A stretch of DNA of 64,000 nucleotides. Origin: Edwardsiella anguillarum ET080813 (GTDB lineage Bacteria > Pseudomonadota > Gammaproteobacteria > Enterobacterales > Enterobacteriaceae). Positions 8,878 to 18,216 of this stretch are shown in pieces. The notes beneath the pieces were generated by a model, which saw nothing but the letters and a program-made list of their open reading frames with translations, was not told the origin of the DNA and did no database searches. Positions within the stretch are counted from its first letter, which is position 1; each line of letters starts with the position of its first letter. A program made the position numbers and the translations under genes. Location of the stretch: assembly GCF_000264765.2 (NCBI RefSeq), contig NZ_CP006664.1, forward strand, positions 3,162,001 through 3,226,000. The letters are read 5' to 3'.

Positions 8878-9956
8878 GAAGCATATGCTTTTTTGTTGGG
8901 GATATTAGTCGGTCAGGTGGCACTGAACGGGTGACTAGCGTCCTGGCTAATTTTTTGGCAGGAAATGGGTACCAGGTATCTATCCTTAGTTTACAGTGTG
9001 GTCAGAAGAGTTTTTTTCCTTTAAATAGTAATGTATCTGTTTGTAATATATTCGATGAAGTTGCTCGAGGAATTACTCGCTTGCCTTCGGTTGTCTTATT
9101 TTTGCGCTCTTTTGTAAAGAAAAAAAACATAGATATATTTATTAATGTTGAATCTATGCTCTCTATTTATTCTATTCCTGCTTTTATTAATTTACGTATT
9201 AGAAATATTTGCTGGGAACATTTTAATTATAAAATTGATCTTGGGAAGAAGGTTAGACGAGTTGCTAGAGTATTAGCCGCCTGTTTTGCAGATGATATAA
9301 TAACATTGACGGAGAGAGATAAAAAATTCTGGCTTGATAAATGTTTCTGCAAAGCAAAAGTGAACAGAATTTATAACCCAGTCCCCTTCAGTCTCACAAG
9401 CAATATTGACATAAGAAAAAAGAAAATCATGTTGGCCGTCGGTCGGCTAACTTATCAAAAAGGTTTCGATTTACTACTCAAGTCTTGGTCTATATTCTGT
9501 TTGAAACGACAAGATTGGGTGTTACGTATTGTCGGTAGCGGTGAGGATGAGGAAGAATTAAAAAAGCTATGTGATTCCTTAGGGATCTCTAATTTTGTCG
9601 AGTTTTATTCAAACACAAATAATGTTATTGAGCATTATTCAGTTAGCGCATTTTATGTAATGACTTCTAGATTTGAAGGTTTCCCTATGGTCTTGCTAGA
9701 GGCGCAAGAAACTGGCTTGCCAATTATTGCATTTGACTGCGATACAGGGCCTAGTGAAATTGTTATTGAAAATAAGAACGGCTGGTTAATAGACAATAAT
9801 GATATTTTAGGGTTTGCCGATAAAGTTGAATATGCTGCAATTGTCTATGATGACGAGAAAATATATAATGAAATGGTGACTTGCTCCATTAATAATGCAA
9901 GGAAGTATCATTTGGATAATATTGGTAGACAATGGATGAGATTGTTAAATGATTGA
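8874..9956 (+). CDS. Family 4 glycosyltransferase
   Basis: A 360-residue GT-B fold retaining transferase. The N-terminal domain has the glycine-rich acceptor loop (GDISRSGGTERVTSVLANFL). The C-terminal domain has AVGRLTYQKGFDLLLKSW, and the EX7E-type donor site lies in SRFEGFPMVLLEAQETGLP. It probably transfers a hexose or N-acetylhexosamine to the lipid-linked O unit. It overlaps both its neighbours by a few bases within the AT-rich operon. Specificity cannot be assigned from sequence. Confidence 0.87.
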   Translation: MRSICFFVGDISRSGGTERVTSVLANFLAGNGYQVSILSLQCGQKSFFPLNSNVSVCNIFDEVARGITRLPSVVLFLRSFVKKKNIDIFINVESMLSIYSIPAFINLRIRNICWEHFNYKIDLGKKVRRVARVLAACFADDIITLTERDKKFWLDKCFCKAKVNRIYNPVPFSLTSNIDIRKKKIMLAVGRLTYQKGFDLLLKSWSIFCLKRQDWVLRIVGSGEDEEELKKLCDSLGISNFVEFYSNTNNVIEHYSVSAFYVMTSRFEGFPMVLLEAQETGLPIIAFDCDTGPSEIVIENKNGWLIDNNDILGFADKVEYAAIVYDDEKIYNEMVTCSINNARKYHLDNIGRQWMRLLND

Positions 9957-11070
9957 GCTCAATCAGAATAATGTTCATAGAGTTTGTTTTGTTATCACAG
10001 GACTTGGTATGGGAGGGGCTGAAAAACAAGTTTGTGATTTGGCTGATAAACTCTCTTTGCGTGGAGTAAATGTTATTGTTATTAGTCTTGCCGATGGAGT
10101 GGTGGTGCAACCTTTATTGAAAGATGTAAAAGTCTATTCAATAAACATGAAAAAGAATATCTTTGGTTTTATTCGTGCGCTATGGCGTGTCAGGAGGATA
10201 ATTAAAGGATTTAATCCTCAGGTCGTTCATAGTCATATGTATCATGCCAATTTATTCTCTCGTTTTCTTCGTGTGCTAGATCCATCCTTTAAATTGATTT
10301 GTACCGCTCATAATACCAATGAGGGGGGGCGCTGGCGAATGTTATCCTATCGTTTAACGGATTGGCTTGCTTCAATATCCACTAATGTTAGCCAAGAGGC
10401 TGTAACATCTTTTGAGCAGGCGAATGCGGTAAAAAAAGGGAGGATGATACTTATGTATAATGGGGTTAATACTGATAAATATAAATATTCAGCGAATGAA
10501 AGAGTAAATAAAAGACGTGAGTTGTCTCTGTCTAATGACGACGTATTAATACTTGCCGTGGGCCGGTTGACTGAAGCTAAAAATTATAAAAATTTGCTGT
10601 CGGCTTTTTCAAAAATTAAATGTGAAGGCCGTTCCTTAGTGTTAGCTATTGCAGGTATTGGGGAGGATAAGGCGTCATTAGCGCAGTTAGCCATCGACTT
10701 AGGCATTGAGAGTAGCGTCCGTTGGCTCGGATTAAGATATGATGTGGCAGAGTTGATGTCTGCAATGGACATATATGTAATGTCGTCTTCATGGGAGGGG
10801 ATGCCTTTAGTTTTGTGTGAAGCGATGAGTTGTGGTGGTGTAGTGGTCTCTACGGATTGTGGTGGGACAAAAGAAATTGTTGGTGATGCTGGGTTTCTTG
10901 TTCCAAAAGCTGATTCTATGCTTTTAGCTAGCGCATTAAAATCAGCAATAGATCTGACGCCAGAGCAGAGAGAAATAATTTCAGATAAGGCCAGAGATCG
11001 TATTTTAACACGGTATTCATTATGTGCAGTGTCCGATGAGTGGATGCAGTTATATAATAAGGTAGTATGA
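9949..11070 (+). CDS. Family 4 glycosyltransferase
   Basis: A 373-residue GT-B transferase. It starts with VCFVITGLGMGGAEKQVCDLA, a classic GT4 acceptor-domain motif, has HSHMYHANLFSR near residue 95, and carries the donor-site block SSSWEGMPLVLCEAMSCGG near residue 280. It is the second of three consecutive GT4 genes. The start overlaps the preceding gene by 8 bases. Donor and linkage are unknown. Confidence 0.87.
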   Translation: MIELNQNNVHRVCFVITGLGMGGAEKQVCDLADKLSLRGVNVIVISLADGVVVQPLLKDVKVYSINMKKNIFGFIRALWRVRRIIKGFNPQVVHSHMYHANLFSRFLRVLDPSFKLICTAHNTNEGGRWRMLSYRLTDWLASISTNVSQEAVTSFEQANAVKKGRMILMYNGVNTDKYKYSANERVNKRRELSLSNDDVLILAVGRLTEAKNYKNLLSAFSKIKCEGRSLVLAIAGIGEDKASLAQLAIDLGIESSVRWLGLRYDVAELMSAMDIYVMSSSWEGMPLVLCEAMSCGGVVVSTDCGGTKEIVGDAGFLVPKADSMLLASALKSAIDLTPEQREIISDKARDRILTRYSLCAVSDEWMQLYNKVV

Positions 11071-11113
11071 TTGCATTCATAATGTTATGTTGTTTTGATT
11101 TGGTGACCTATTT

Positions 11114-12232
11114 GTGAATATACTGTTAATAACAAACACTGCCGCATCTATATTTAACTTTAGGCTGAGGTTGATTGAGCGGCTGATTCATGATGGGCAT
11201 GTTGTTTACTTATTGCTGCCAAAAACAGATGCATCTAGAGTATCAGAACTTAACCAGTTGGGTATTCATGTTGTCTTTTATGAATTGAATCGTAGTAGCG
11301 TTAATCCATTTCAAGCAGTGGTGACTATATGCTCTATGATTAAAAAAATAAAAGAAATAAACCCTGATATTACGTTTTCTTTTTTTCCCAAACCTGTCAT
11401 TTTTGGTACATTGGCTGCGCATTATGCTGGGGTAAAATGCAATTACTCGATGTTAGAAGGCCTAGGGTATTGCTTTACTCGACGATTAGAACCCGACTCA
11501 CTAAAGAAGAAAATATTACGGCGCTCGCAGGTTTTATTGTATAAATTAGCATTGCCGCACTCTCGCTGTGTTATTTTTTTAAATGATGATGATAGGCGAG
11601 AAATTACTATTGATAATCATGTTAGCGTTGAGCGTACCTATGTTATAGGCGGGATTGGTGTTGATTTGAATAAATTCTCGCATCAACCACTTCCTCGTGA
11701 AATTCGCTTTACAATGGTCTCTCGATTGTTAATCGATAAAGGTGTTAGAGAGTATGTTAAGGCGGCGAGTTATGTGCGTGGAATATACTCTAACGTAAAA
11801 TTCGATTTTGTGGGTGGAATCGATGATAACCTTGGTGGTGTAAGTAAAATAGAATTAAAAAGTTGGATTGATGAAGGCCATGTTAACTTTAGAGGTGTGT
11901 CAAATAATATACATGAGGTTTTGACAGAAACGAGTGTTTTTGTATTACCTTCATATAGGGAAGGGGTTCCTCGAAGTACCCAGGAGGCTATGGCTATTGG
12001 TCGTCCAATTATTACTACGAATGTGCCAGGCTGTAAAGAGACGGTAATAGACGGCGTTAATGGTTTCCTCGTTCCGCCGTGGAATGCTCAGGCTTTGGCC
12101 GAAAAGATGATCTATTTTATAGAGAATCAGAGTGAAATTGAACGAATGGGAAAAGAAAGTCGTATTCTAGCAGAAAGAAAATTTGATGAAGATGCTTTCT
12201 GCGATAAGCTTATTAAGATACTTCTTGGTTAG
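11114..12232 (+). CDS. Family 4 glycosyltransferase
   Basis: A 372-residue GT-B transferase starting at a GTG ([20 protein letters not shown]). This N terminus resembles the subgroup that includes N,N'-diacetylbacillosamine and GalNAc transferases, and the [20 protein letters not shown] block near residue 278 is its donor site. It is the last gene of the AT-rich module A and lies 11 bases before galF, where base composition changes abruptly to core-like. The module therefore encodes five candidate transferases in all, which would suit a repeat unit of up to six sugars if an initiating transferase elsewhere adds the first. Confidence 0.86.
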   Translation: MNILLITNTAASIFNFRLRLIERLIHDGHVVYLLLPKTDASRVSELNQLGIHVVFYELNRSSVNPFQAVVTICSMIKKIKEINPDITFSFFPKPVIFGTLAAHYAGVKCNYSMLEGLGYCFTRRLEPDSLKKKILRRSQVLLYKLALPHSRCVIFLNDDDRREITIDNHVSVERTYVIGGIGVDLNKFSHQPLPREIRFTMVSRLLIDKGVREYVKAASYVRGIYSNVKFDFVGGIDDNLGGVSKIELKSWIDEGHVNFRGVSNNIHEVLTETSVFVLPSYREGVPRSTQEAMAIGRPIITTNVPGCKETVIDGVNGFLVPPWNAQALAEKMIYFIENQSEIERMGKESRILAERKFDEDAFCDKLIKILLG

Positions 12233-12243
12233 GATTAATTCTA

Positions 12244-13146
12244 ATGACCACACTTAAAGCCGTTATCCCCGTCGCCGGACTGGGAATGAAGATGCTACCG
12301 GCCACCAAGGCCATCCCGAAAGAGATGCTGCCCATCGTCGATAAGCCGTTGATTCAAAAAGTAGTGCATGAGTGCGTCCAGGCGGGGGTGAAAGAGATCA
12401 TTCTGGTGACCCACTCCTCCAAGAATGCCATTGAGAACCACTTCGATACGTCGTTTGAGCTGGAAGCGCTGCTCGAGGCGCGCGTCAAACGTCAGCTGTT
12501 GGATGAGGTACGCTCCATCTGCCCGCCAGGGGTGACTATCAACAGCGTACGTCAGCATAAACCGCTGGGTCTGGGGCATGCCATTCTCTGCGCCCGCCCT
12601 CTGGTCGGGGAGCATCCCTTTATCGTCGCACTGCCGGATATCTGGTTAGACACCAGCACCTTCGATCCCGCCACTCAGAATCTGGCGGCGATGGTCACGC
12701 GTTTTGAGGAGAGCGGGCGTAGCCAGGTGCTGGTGCAGCCGATGCCGCTGGAGGTGCTGCCGGAGTATTCGGTGATCAACTGTGCCGATGCGGTGCTGGC
12801 GCCGGGGCAGAGTGCGCGCATGACCTCGATTGTGGAAAAACCCGAGAACGCAGAGAAATACCAGTCTGACCTGTCCGCGGTCGGGCGCTATGTCTTGTCT
12901 GCCGCCATCTGGCCGATCCTGGCCGCCACCGGCTTTGGCGCCTGGGAGCGCATCCAGCTCTCCGATGCCATTGCAACTCTGCTGCAGCACCGTCCGGTAG
13001 AGGCCTATCGCCAGGTGGGGCTCTCCTATGACTGCGGTGATAAATTGGGGTATGCTGAGGCCTTTGTCGCCGGTGGGTTAAGTCACTCTCAGCAGGGAGA
13101 GGCCTTTACCGCCTGGCTGCGGGATGTGCAGACGCGAATTGATTGA
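12244..13146 (+). CDS. galF: GalF-type UTP-glucose-1-phosphate uridylyltransferase paralogue
   Basis: A 300-residue nucleotidyltransferase. It matches GalF better than GalU: the N terminus is [20 protein letters not shown], whereas GalU has GLGTRMLP. The change from T-R to M-K at residues 15-16 alters the triphosphate-binding loop; E. coli GalF has M-H there and is a weak enzyme thought to modulate GalU. It forms or helps form UDP-glucose for the downstream galE and ugd products. In E. coli galF marks the upstream edge of the O-antigen locus; here it sits in the middle, after module A. Confidence 0.88.
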   Translation: MTTLKAVIPVAGLGMKMLPATKAIPKEMLPIVDKPLIQKVVHECVQAGVKEIILVTHSSKNAIENHFDTSFELEALLEARVKRQLLDEVRSICPPGVTINSVRQHKPLGLGHAILCARPLVGEHPFIVALPDIWLDTSTFDPATQNLAAMVTRFEESGRSQVLVQPMPLEVLPEYSVINCADAVLAPGQSARMTSIVEKPENAEKYQSDLSAVGRYVLSAAIWPILAATGFGAWERIQLSDAIATLLQHRPVEAYRQVGLSYDCGDKLGYAEAFVAGGLSHSQQGEAFTAWLRDVQTRID

Positions 13147-13161
13147 TTCAGGGTATTTAGC

Positions 13162-14178
13162 ATGGCAATTTTAGTGACCGGCGGCGCCGGCTATATCGGG
13201 TCTCATACGGTGCTGGCACTGCTGTCCCGCGGGGATGAGGTGGTGGTGCTGGATAACTTTGTCAACGCCTCTGCGCAGGCGTTGAACCGGGTGGCGCAGA
13301 TTTGCGGCCGCCAGCCGCATCTGTACCGCGGCGATGTGCGCGATCGGGCGCTGCTGCGGCAGATTTTTGCACAGCACGCTATTAGCGATGTGATTCACTT
13401 CGCCGGTCTCAAGGCCGTGGGTGAATCGGTGGAAAAACCGCTGGAGTACTACGACAACAACGTCAGCGGTACGCTGGTATTGCTGGAAGAGATGCATTGC
13501 GCCGGTGTGCAGGGCTTTATCTTTAGCTCTTCTGCGACGGTGTATGGCGATCCCGAGTCAGTGCCGCTGACGGAGAACAGCCGTACCGGCGGGACGACCA
13601 ACCCCTATGGCACCTCCAAGCTGATGGTTGAGCAGATCCTGCAGGACGTATCTCGCGCCAGACCCGAGATGCGGATTACCGCGCTGCGCTACTTTAACCC
13701 GGTGGGGGCACATCCGTCGGGGCTTATCGGCGAGGATCCCAACGGCATCCCCAACAATCTGGTCCCCTATGTCGCGCAGGTGGCGGTGGGGAAACTGGCC
13801 TGCCTGTCCATCTTCGGCGATGATTATCCCACCCACGATGGCACCGGGGTACGCGACTATATTCACGTGATGGATCTGGCCACGGGCCACCTGGCCGCGC
13901 TCGATCGTCGCGATGAGGGCGCCAGCTACAAAGTGTATAACCTGGGAACCGGAGTAGGATATTCCGTTTTGGATATCGTTGCCGCATTTGAGAGGTGCTC
14001 TGGGGTTACTATACCTTACCGCTTTGCGCCGCGTCGCGCGGGCGATATTGCCGAATGCTGGTCCGATCCGGCGCTGGCGGCGCGGGAGCTCGGCTGGCGC
14101 GCGCAGTACGATCTGGATCAGATGATGCGCGACACCTGGCGCTGGCAGCAGAGCAACCCGAATGGGTATCAAGATTAA
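13162..14178 (+). CDS. galE: UDP-glucose 4-epimerase
   Basis: A 338-residue extended short-chain dehydrogenase, the same length as E. coli GalE. The NAD-binding motif GGAGYIGSH is at residues 7-15 and the catalytic residues are Ser124, Tyr149 and Lys153 (SSSATVYG and NPYGTSK). It interconverts UDP-Glc and UDP-Gal; activity on UDP-GlcNAc/GalNAc is possible and is not decided by sequence. It lies 15 bases after galF and 23 before ugd and is GC-rich like the core genome. The copy may serve the polysaccharide locus, with a separate gal operon elsewhere. Confidence 0.93.
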   Translation: MAILVTGGAGYIGSHTVLALLSRGDEVVVLDNFVNASAQALNRVAQICGRQPHLYRGDVRDRALLRQIFAQHAISDVIHFAGLKAVGESVEKPLEYYDNNVSGTLVLLEEMHCAGVQGFIFSSSATVYGDPESVPLTENSRTGGTTNPYGTSKLMVEQILQDVSRARPEMRITALRYFNPVGAHPSGLIGEDPNGIPNNLVPYVAQVAVGKLACLSIFGDDYPTHDGTGVRDYIHVMDLATGHLAALDRRDEGASYKVYNLGTGVGYSVLDIVAAFERCSGVTIPYRFAPRRAGDIAECWSDPALAARELGWRAQYDLDQMMRDTWRWQQSNPNGYQD

Positions 14179-14201
14179 TTTTATTAATACAAAGGCATGT
14201 G

Positions 14202-15368
14202 ATGAAGATTGCGATTAGCGGTACGGGCTACGTCGGCCTGTCCAACGGAATTTTGCTGGCTCAGCATCATGAGGTCGTCGCCCTGGATATCGTGGCGGAG
14301 AAGGTCGAGATGCTTAACCGGCGTCAGTCACCGATCGTGGATAAGGAGATCCAGGAGTACCTCACTCATCGCTCCCTGAATTTCCGTGCGACGCTGGACA
14401 AGGAAGAGGCGTACCGCGGCGCTGATTTTGTCATCATTGCGACGCCGACCGACTATGATCCCAAGAGCAACTACTTTAACACCGCCAGCGTAGAGGCGGT
14501 GATCCGCGATGTGCTGGCAATCAATCCGGCGGCGGTGATGATCATCAAGTCGACCATTCCCGTCGGATTTACCCAGCAGCTGCGTGAGCGCCTGGGTATC
14601 GATAACCTGATCTTTTCGCCGGAGTTTCTGCGCGAGGGGCGGGCGCTGTATGACAACCTGCACCCGTCGCGTATCGTGGTCGGCGAGCGCTCCGAGCGCG
14701 CGGAGCGCTTTGCTGCGCTGCTGCAGGAGGGGGCGATTAAGCAGAATATCCCGACCCTGCTGACCGATTCGACGGAGGCGGAGGCGATCAAGCTGTTTGC
14801 CAACACCTATCTGGCGATGCGGGTTGCCTATTTTAACGAGCTGGATAGCTATGCCGAGGCGCTGGGACTCAACAGCCGCCAGATCATTGAAGGGGTCAGC
14901 CTCGATCCGCGCATCGGTAACCACTATAACAATCCTTCGTTTGGCTACGGCGGCTACTGTCTGCCAAAAGATACCAAGCAGCTCTTGGCCAACTACTCCT
15001 CGGTGCCCAATAACCTGATCCAGGCGATTGTCGAGGCCAACCGTACGCGTAAAGATTTTATTGCTGACTCGATTATCGCGCGCAATCCGCAGGTGGTGGG
15101 TGTGTATCGGCTGATCATGAAGAGCGGTTCGGATAATTTCCGTGCCTCCTCGATCCAGGGGATCATGAAGCGCATCAAGGCCAAGGGGATTAAGGTCGTG
15201 ATCTTTGAGCCGGTGATGAAAGAGGATAGCTTCTTCCACTCAGAGGTGATCCGTGACCTGGAGCAGTTTAAGGCGATGTCGGATGTGATCATCTCTAACC
15301 GTATGGCGCCGGAGCTGGATGACGTGGCGGATAAGGTCTACACCCGCGATATCTTCGGCAATGACTAA
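14202..15368 (+). CDS. ugd: UDP-glucose 6-dehydrogenase
   Basis: A 388-residue protein, the same length as E. coli Ugd. It carries the Rossmann motif GTGYVGL (residues 7-13), STIPVGFT (around 117-124) and the catalytic cysteine Cys253 in [12 protein letters not shown]. It oxidises UDP-glucose to UDP-glucuronate using two NAD+. The start at 14202 ([10 protein letters not shown]) is chosen although the frame is open back to 13995 inside galE, because homology begins here. UDP-glucuronate feeds the neighbouring 4-epimerase and possibly lipid A aminoarabinose. Confidence 0.95.
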   Translation: MKIAISGTGYVGLSNGILLAQHHEVVALDIVAEKVEMLNRRQSPIVDKEIQEYLTHRSLNFRATLDKEEAYRGADFVIIATPTDYDPKSNYFNTASVEAVIRDVLAINPAAVMIIKSTIPVGFTQQLRERLGIDNLIFSPEFLREGRALYDNLHPSRIVVGERSERAERFAALLQEGAIKQNIPTLLTDSTEAEAIKLFANTYLAMRVAYFNELDSYAEALGLNSRQIIEGVSLDPRIGNHYNNPSFGYGGYCLPKDTKQLLANYSSVPNNLIQAIVEANRTRKDFIADSIIARNPQVVGVYRLIMKSGSDNFRASSIQGIMKRIKAKGIKVVIFEPVMKEDSFFHSEVIRDLEQFKAMSDVIISNRMAPELDDVADKVYTRDIFGND

Positions 15369-15515
15369 CCATTACCGGCAAATTTTGTAAGACAATATTG
15401 GCTGGCGAGGTTAGCATAATGTCCATTGGATCGTACTGACTAACACCTGCCTCCAACGCGCGCCCTAGGGCGTGCGTGTCGTTTCAGCCGGGGGGAGATT
15501 TTTACAGGATAATTT
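15369..15515. other. ugd-epimerase gap with hairpin
   Basis: This 147-base gap contains an imperfect hairpin (arms 15456-15464 and 15469-15477, loop CTAG, one mismatch) without a T-run. It is the only sizeable gap between the nucleotide-sugar genes and may hold an internal promoter; none is clear by eye. Confidence 0.4.
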
Positions 15516-16523
15516 ATGCGTGTTTTAGTAACTGGCTGCGCCGGTTTTATCGGTGCCAATCTCTGTGGCCGTTTGTTGGCGGCGGGGCATCAGGTCGAGG
15601 GCATCGACAACCTGAACGACTATTACGATGTGTCGCTCAAGCAGGCGCGCCTGGCGCCGCTGCAGGCCGATGCCAACTTCACCTACCATCCGATCGATAT
15701 CGCCGACAGCGCGGCCATGGCGGCGCTGTTTAGCGCCGCCCACTTTGACCGGGTGGTTCACCTGGCGGCGCAGGCGGGAGTGCGCTACTCCCTGACCAAC
15801 CCGCTGAGCTATGCCCAGAGCAACCTGCTGGGACACGTCAACGTGCTGGAAGGCTGCCGTCACAGTAAGGTGGGGCATCTAATTTACGCCTCCTCCAGCT
15901 CCGTGTATGGGTTGAACAACAAGGTCCCGTTCTCGACCGCCGACCGCGTCGATCACCCGATTTCCCTGTATGCCGCCACCAAGAAGTCCAACGAGCTGAT
16001 GGCGCACTCCTACTCTCATCTGTATGGGCTGCCGACCACCGGCCTGCGCTTCTTCACGGTCTATGGGCCGTGGGGGCGCCCGGATATGGCGCTGTTCAAG
16101 TTCACCAAGAGTATGCTGGAAGGCAAGCCCATCGATATCTACAACCATGGCGATATGCAGCGTGATTTTACCTATATCGACGATATCGTCGAAGGCGTGC
16201 TGCGTATTATGGAGGTCGTGCCGCAGCCGAACGCCGACTGGCGGGTCGAGCAGGGTTCACCGGCCGCCAGCTCCGCGCCATACTGTATCTATAATATCGG
16301 TCACGGTAGCCCGGTGCGCCTGATGGATTACATTACGGCGCTGGAGGAGGCCCTGGGGATCGAGGCGCAGAAGCACTTTATGCCGATGCAGCCGGGCGAT
16401 GTCTACCAGACCTATGCCGATACCGAGGATCTGTTCGCGGTGACCGGCTACCGCCCGCAGGTAGGGGTGAAAGCGGGAGTGCTGGCTTTCGTAAATTGGT
16501 ATCGTGACTATTATAACGCTTAA
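15516..16523 (+). CDS. UDP-glucuronate 4-epimerase
   Basis: A 335-residue extended short-chain dehydrogenase. VLVTGCAGFIGANL is the NAD site, DNLNDYYDVSLKQARL is characteristic of the CapI/WbnF/Gla group, and SSSSVYG with LYAATKKSNE supplies Ser, Tyr and Lys of the active site. The group converts UDP-glucuronate to UDP-galacturonate, which fits the adjacent ugd. GC-rich composition and a strong terminator directly after it mark the end of the nucleotide-sugar block. A galacturonate-containing O unit is the simplest inference. Confidence 0.88.
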   Translation: MRVLVTGCAGFIGANLCGRLLAAGHQVEGIDNLNDYYDVSLKQARLAPLQADANFTYHPIDIADSAAMAALFSAAHFDRVVHLAAQAGVRYSLTNPLSYAQSNLLGHVNVLEGCRHSKVGHLIYASSSSVYGLNNKVPFSTADRVDHPISLYAATKKSNELMAHSYSHLYGLPTTGLRFFTVYGPWGRPDMALFKFTKSMLEGKPIDIYNHGDMQRDFTYIDDIVEGVLRIMEVVPQPNADWRVEQGSPAASSAPYCIYNIGHGSPVRLMDYITALEEALGIEAQKHFMPMQPGDVYQTYADTEDLFAVTGYRPQVGVKAGVLAFVNWYRDYYNA

Positions 16524-16559
16524 AACAGTTCACTTTTACAACAAAGTTTGTTACGTTTT

Positions 16560-16593
16560 AACCGTAGCTATGATAAATAGCTACGGTTTTTTT
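16560..16593 (+). terminator. Strong terminator between polysaccharide modules
   Basis: A perfect 12-bp stem (16560-16571 with 16577-16588, loop GATAA) runs into a T-run. It lies 36 bases after the epimerase stop and 39 before the sialyltransferase-type gene. It separates the module carrying the JUMPstart element from the sialic acid module. Confidence 0.9.
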
Positions 16594-16632
16594 ATATTTT
16601 CTTGTTTTAAAATTAATATGTGAGATGTCTCT

Positions 16633-17568
16633 GTGGATCTGTATATTTGTTTGACACCACTCCAAACGCTGATTGCGGAAAAAATAAAGCAAAAAAAAGA
16701 TACTGATGCACAGCTATTTTATTTTTTCGCTAAAGATAATGAAGTGAATCGAAAATATTATGCTGACTTAGGTAAGCATATGGTAGAATCCCGGGCTTTC
16801 TTTGCACCGTTGAAAGTGAAAACTTTTATCGATATTTATCGATTTGTGAAAAATAAATCATTTGATACTATTTATTTTGCCAACATTGATCATCCTTTTA
16901 TACATTATGTTCTCTCCTATGCTAATTTTAAAAGAATAGAGACGTTTGATGATGGGACTGTCAATATAAGCTATAGTGGAAGATATTATAATGACGTGGC
17001 GCAGAAACGATGGAAGTTAATCGTTCACACGCTATTAAGACGAAAGTTTGATAAGAATAGGATCTTGAATGAATCATGTTTGCATCATACGATTTATAAG
17101 GATCGTAAGAATATCATCCCAAATACCCAGCTGGTAAATTTGTTTAATATAGATGATGGTAATGATGCCGTTAGCAATGGTGAAATATCGCTCTTTCTTG
17201 GTGGAATATATAGTGAGATGCTCAATGGAAAAAAGCATGTCGCTAAGCTAGAAAAAAACATTCTTGCATTTTTAGAAAAAAACAATAACACTTATTATAT
17301 CCCACACCCTAGAGAGAGTGAGAGATTATTTAATGGTTTTTTTCTTCCGGGTGTATATGACAATCTCATCGCCGAACATATCATAATTTCGTTATGCAAA
17401 AAATACGCAAAGATCAATGTGTATGGAATGGCGAGTAGTGTACAGTTTAATATGTTCGATATGCCAATGGTGAATTGTATCGCAGTGAAAGCAAAACATA
17501 TCGATGCCGTTACCTCTGAAAATATAGCAAAGTTGATGGCAATGGGATCTCCATGTATCGAGATTTAG
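16633..17568 (+). CDS. GT52 family sialyltransferase-like protein
   Basis: A 311-residue protein with CLTPLQTLIAEKI at residues 6-18, typical of family GT52, which includes Neisseria Lst and Haemophilus Lic3A alpha-2,3-sialyltransferases. It also has TFDDGTVN (residues 104-111; compare TFDDGTGN in Lst) and an HPRE motif near residue 225 like the HPRQ of Lst. These enzymes transfer Neu5Ac from CMP-Neu5Ac to a terminal galactose-type acceptor. It begins at a GTG with a weak ribosome-binding site and heads the neuDBAC module, which supports sialyl transfer. GT52 also contains glucosyl and GalNAc transferases, so the donor remains an inference. Confidence 0.82.
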   Translation: MDLYICLTPLQTLIAEKIKQKKDTDAQLFYFFAKDNEVNRKYYADLGKHMVESRAFFAPLKVKTFIDIYRFVKNKSFDTIYFANIDHPFIHYVLSYANFKRIETFDDGTVNISYSGRYYNDVAQKRWKLIVHTLLRRKFDKNRILNESCLHHTIYKDRKNIIPNTQLVNLFNIDDGNDAVSNGEISLFLGGIYSEMLNGKKHVAKLEKNILAFLEKNNNTYYIPHPRESERLFNGFFLPGVYDNLIAEHIIISLCKKYAKINVYGMASSVQFNMFDMPMVNCIAVKAKHIDAVTSENIAKLMAMGSPCIEI

Positions 17569-17589
17569 TGTAATAAAAAGGATTATGGC

Positions 17590-18216
17590 ATGCAAAAATT
17601 GATAATTATAGGTGCCGGCGGGTTTTCTAAATCTATTATTAGTAGTATCGATATTAATCAGCTTGAATTGATTGGGTTTATCGATACGTATAAGCAAGGC
17701 GTTCATCAAGGATACCCAATTCTGGCTAATGCAATCGAAAAAATAGATAATTTTAACGATTATGTTTATTTTATCGGTATCGGAGAGCCAAAGCATCGTT
17801 GGTGGTTTTACCAACGATTAATGTCCAAGGGATTATCGTTGGTCAATATAATTGACTCATCAGCATTGATTGATCCCAATGTTACATTAGGCAATGGAAT
17901 ATATATTGGTAAAATGTGTATAGTCAATAGTGACACGATAATACATGATGCCGTTGTGATCAATACTAGAGCTTTAGTTGAGCATGGAAATACTCTTGGG
18001 TGTTGCTCTAATATATCAACTAACGCTGTTCTTAATGGTGATGTTCAGGTTGGCCAGAGAACATTTGTCGGGAGCTGTAGCGTGATTAATGGACAGCTAA
18101 CTATTGGTAATGGCTCAATCATTGGTTCAGGCTCCGTAGTGATTAGAGATATTCCAGATAATGTTGTAGTTGCGGGCTCCCCGACGCGTTTAATCAGAGA
18201 GAATTATGATGAATAA
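17590..18216 (+). CDS. neuD: Sialic acid O-acetyltransferase family protein NeuD
   Basis: A 208-residue protein of the NeuD/PglD family: an N-terminal Rossmann-like half (LIIIGAGGFSKSI) followed from about residue 90 by hexapeptide repeats of a left-handed beta helix (DPNVTLGNGIYIG, NTRALVEHGNTLG, GNGSIIGSGSVV). In E. coli K1 NeuD acetylates sialic acid using acetyl-CoA. Its 3' end overlaps neuB by 11 bases, as part of the order neuD-neuB-neuA-neuC also found in the K1 capsule cluster. Confidence 0.88.
   Translation: MQKLIIIGAGGFSKSIISSIDINQLELIGFIDTYKQGVHQGYPILANAIEKIDNFNDYVYFIGIGEPKHRWWFYQRLMSKGLSLVNIIDSSALIDPNVTLGNGIYIGKMCIVNSDTIIHDAVVINTRALVEHGNTLGCCSNISTNAVLNGDVQVGQRTFVGSCSVINGQLTIGNGSIIGSGSVVIRDIPDNVVVAGSPTRLIRENYDE

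Noticed and set aside
13995..14201. N-terminal extension of Ugd
   Set aside because: The frame is open upstream, but this part overlaps galE in another frame and has no similarity; the Rossmann motif starts at 14202.
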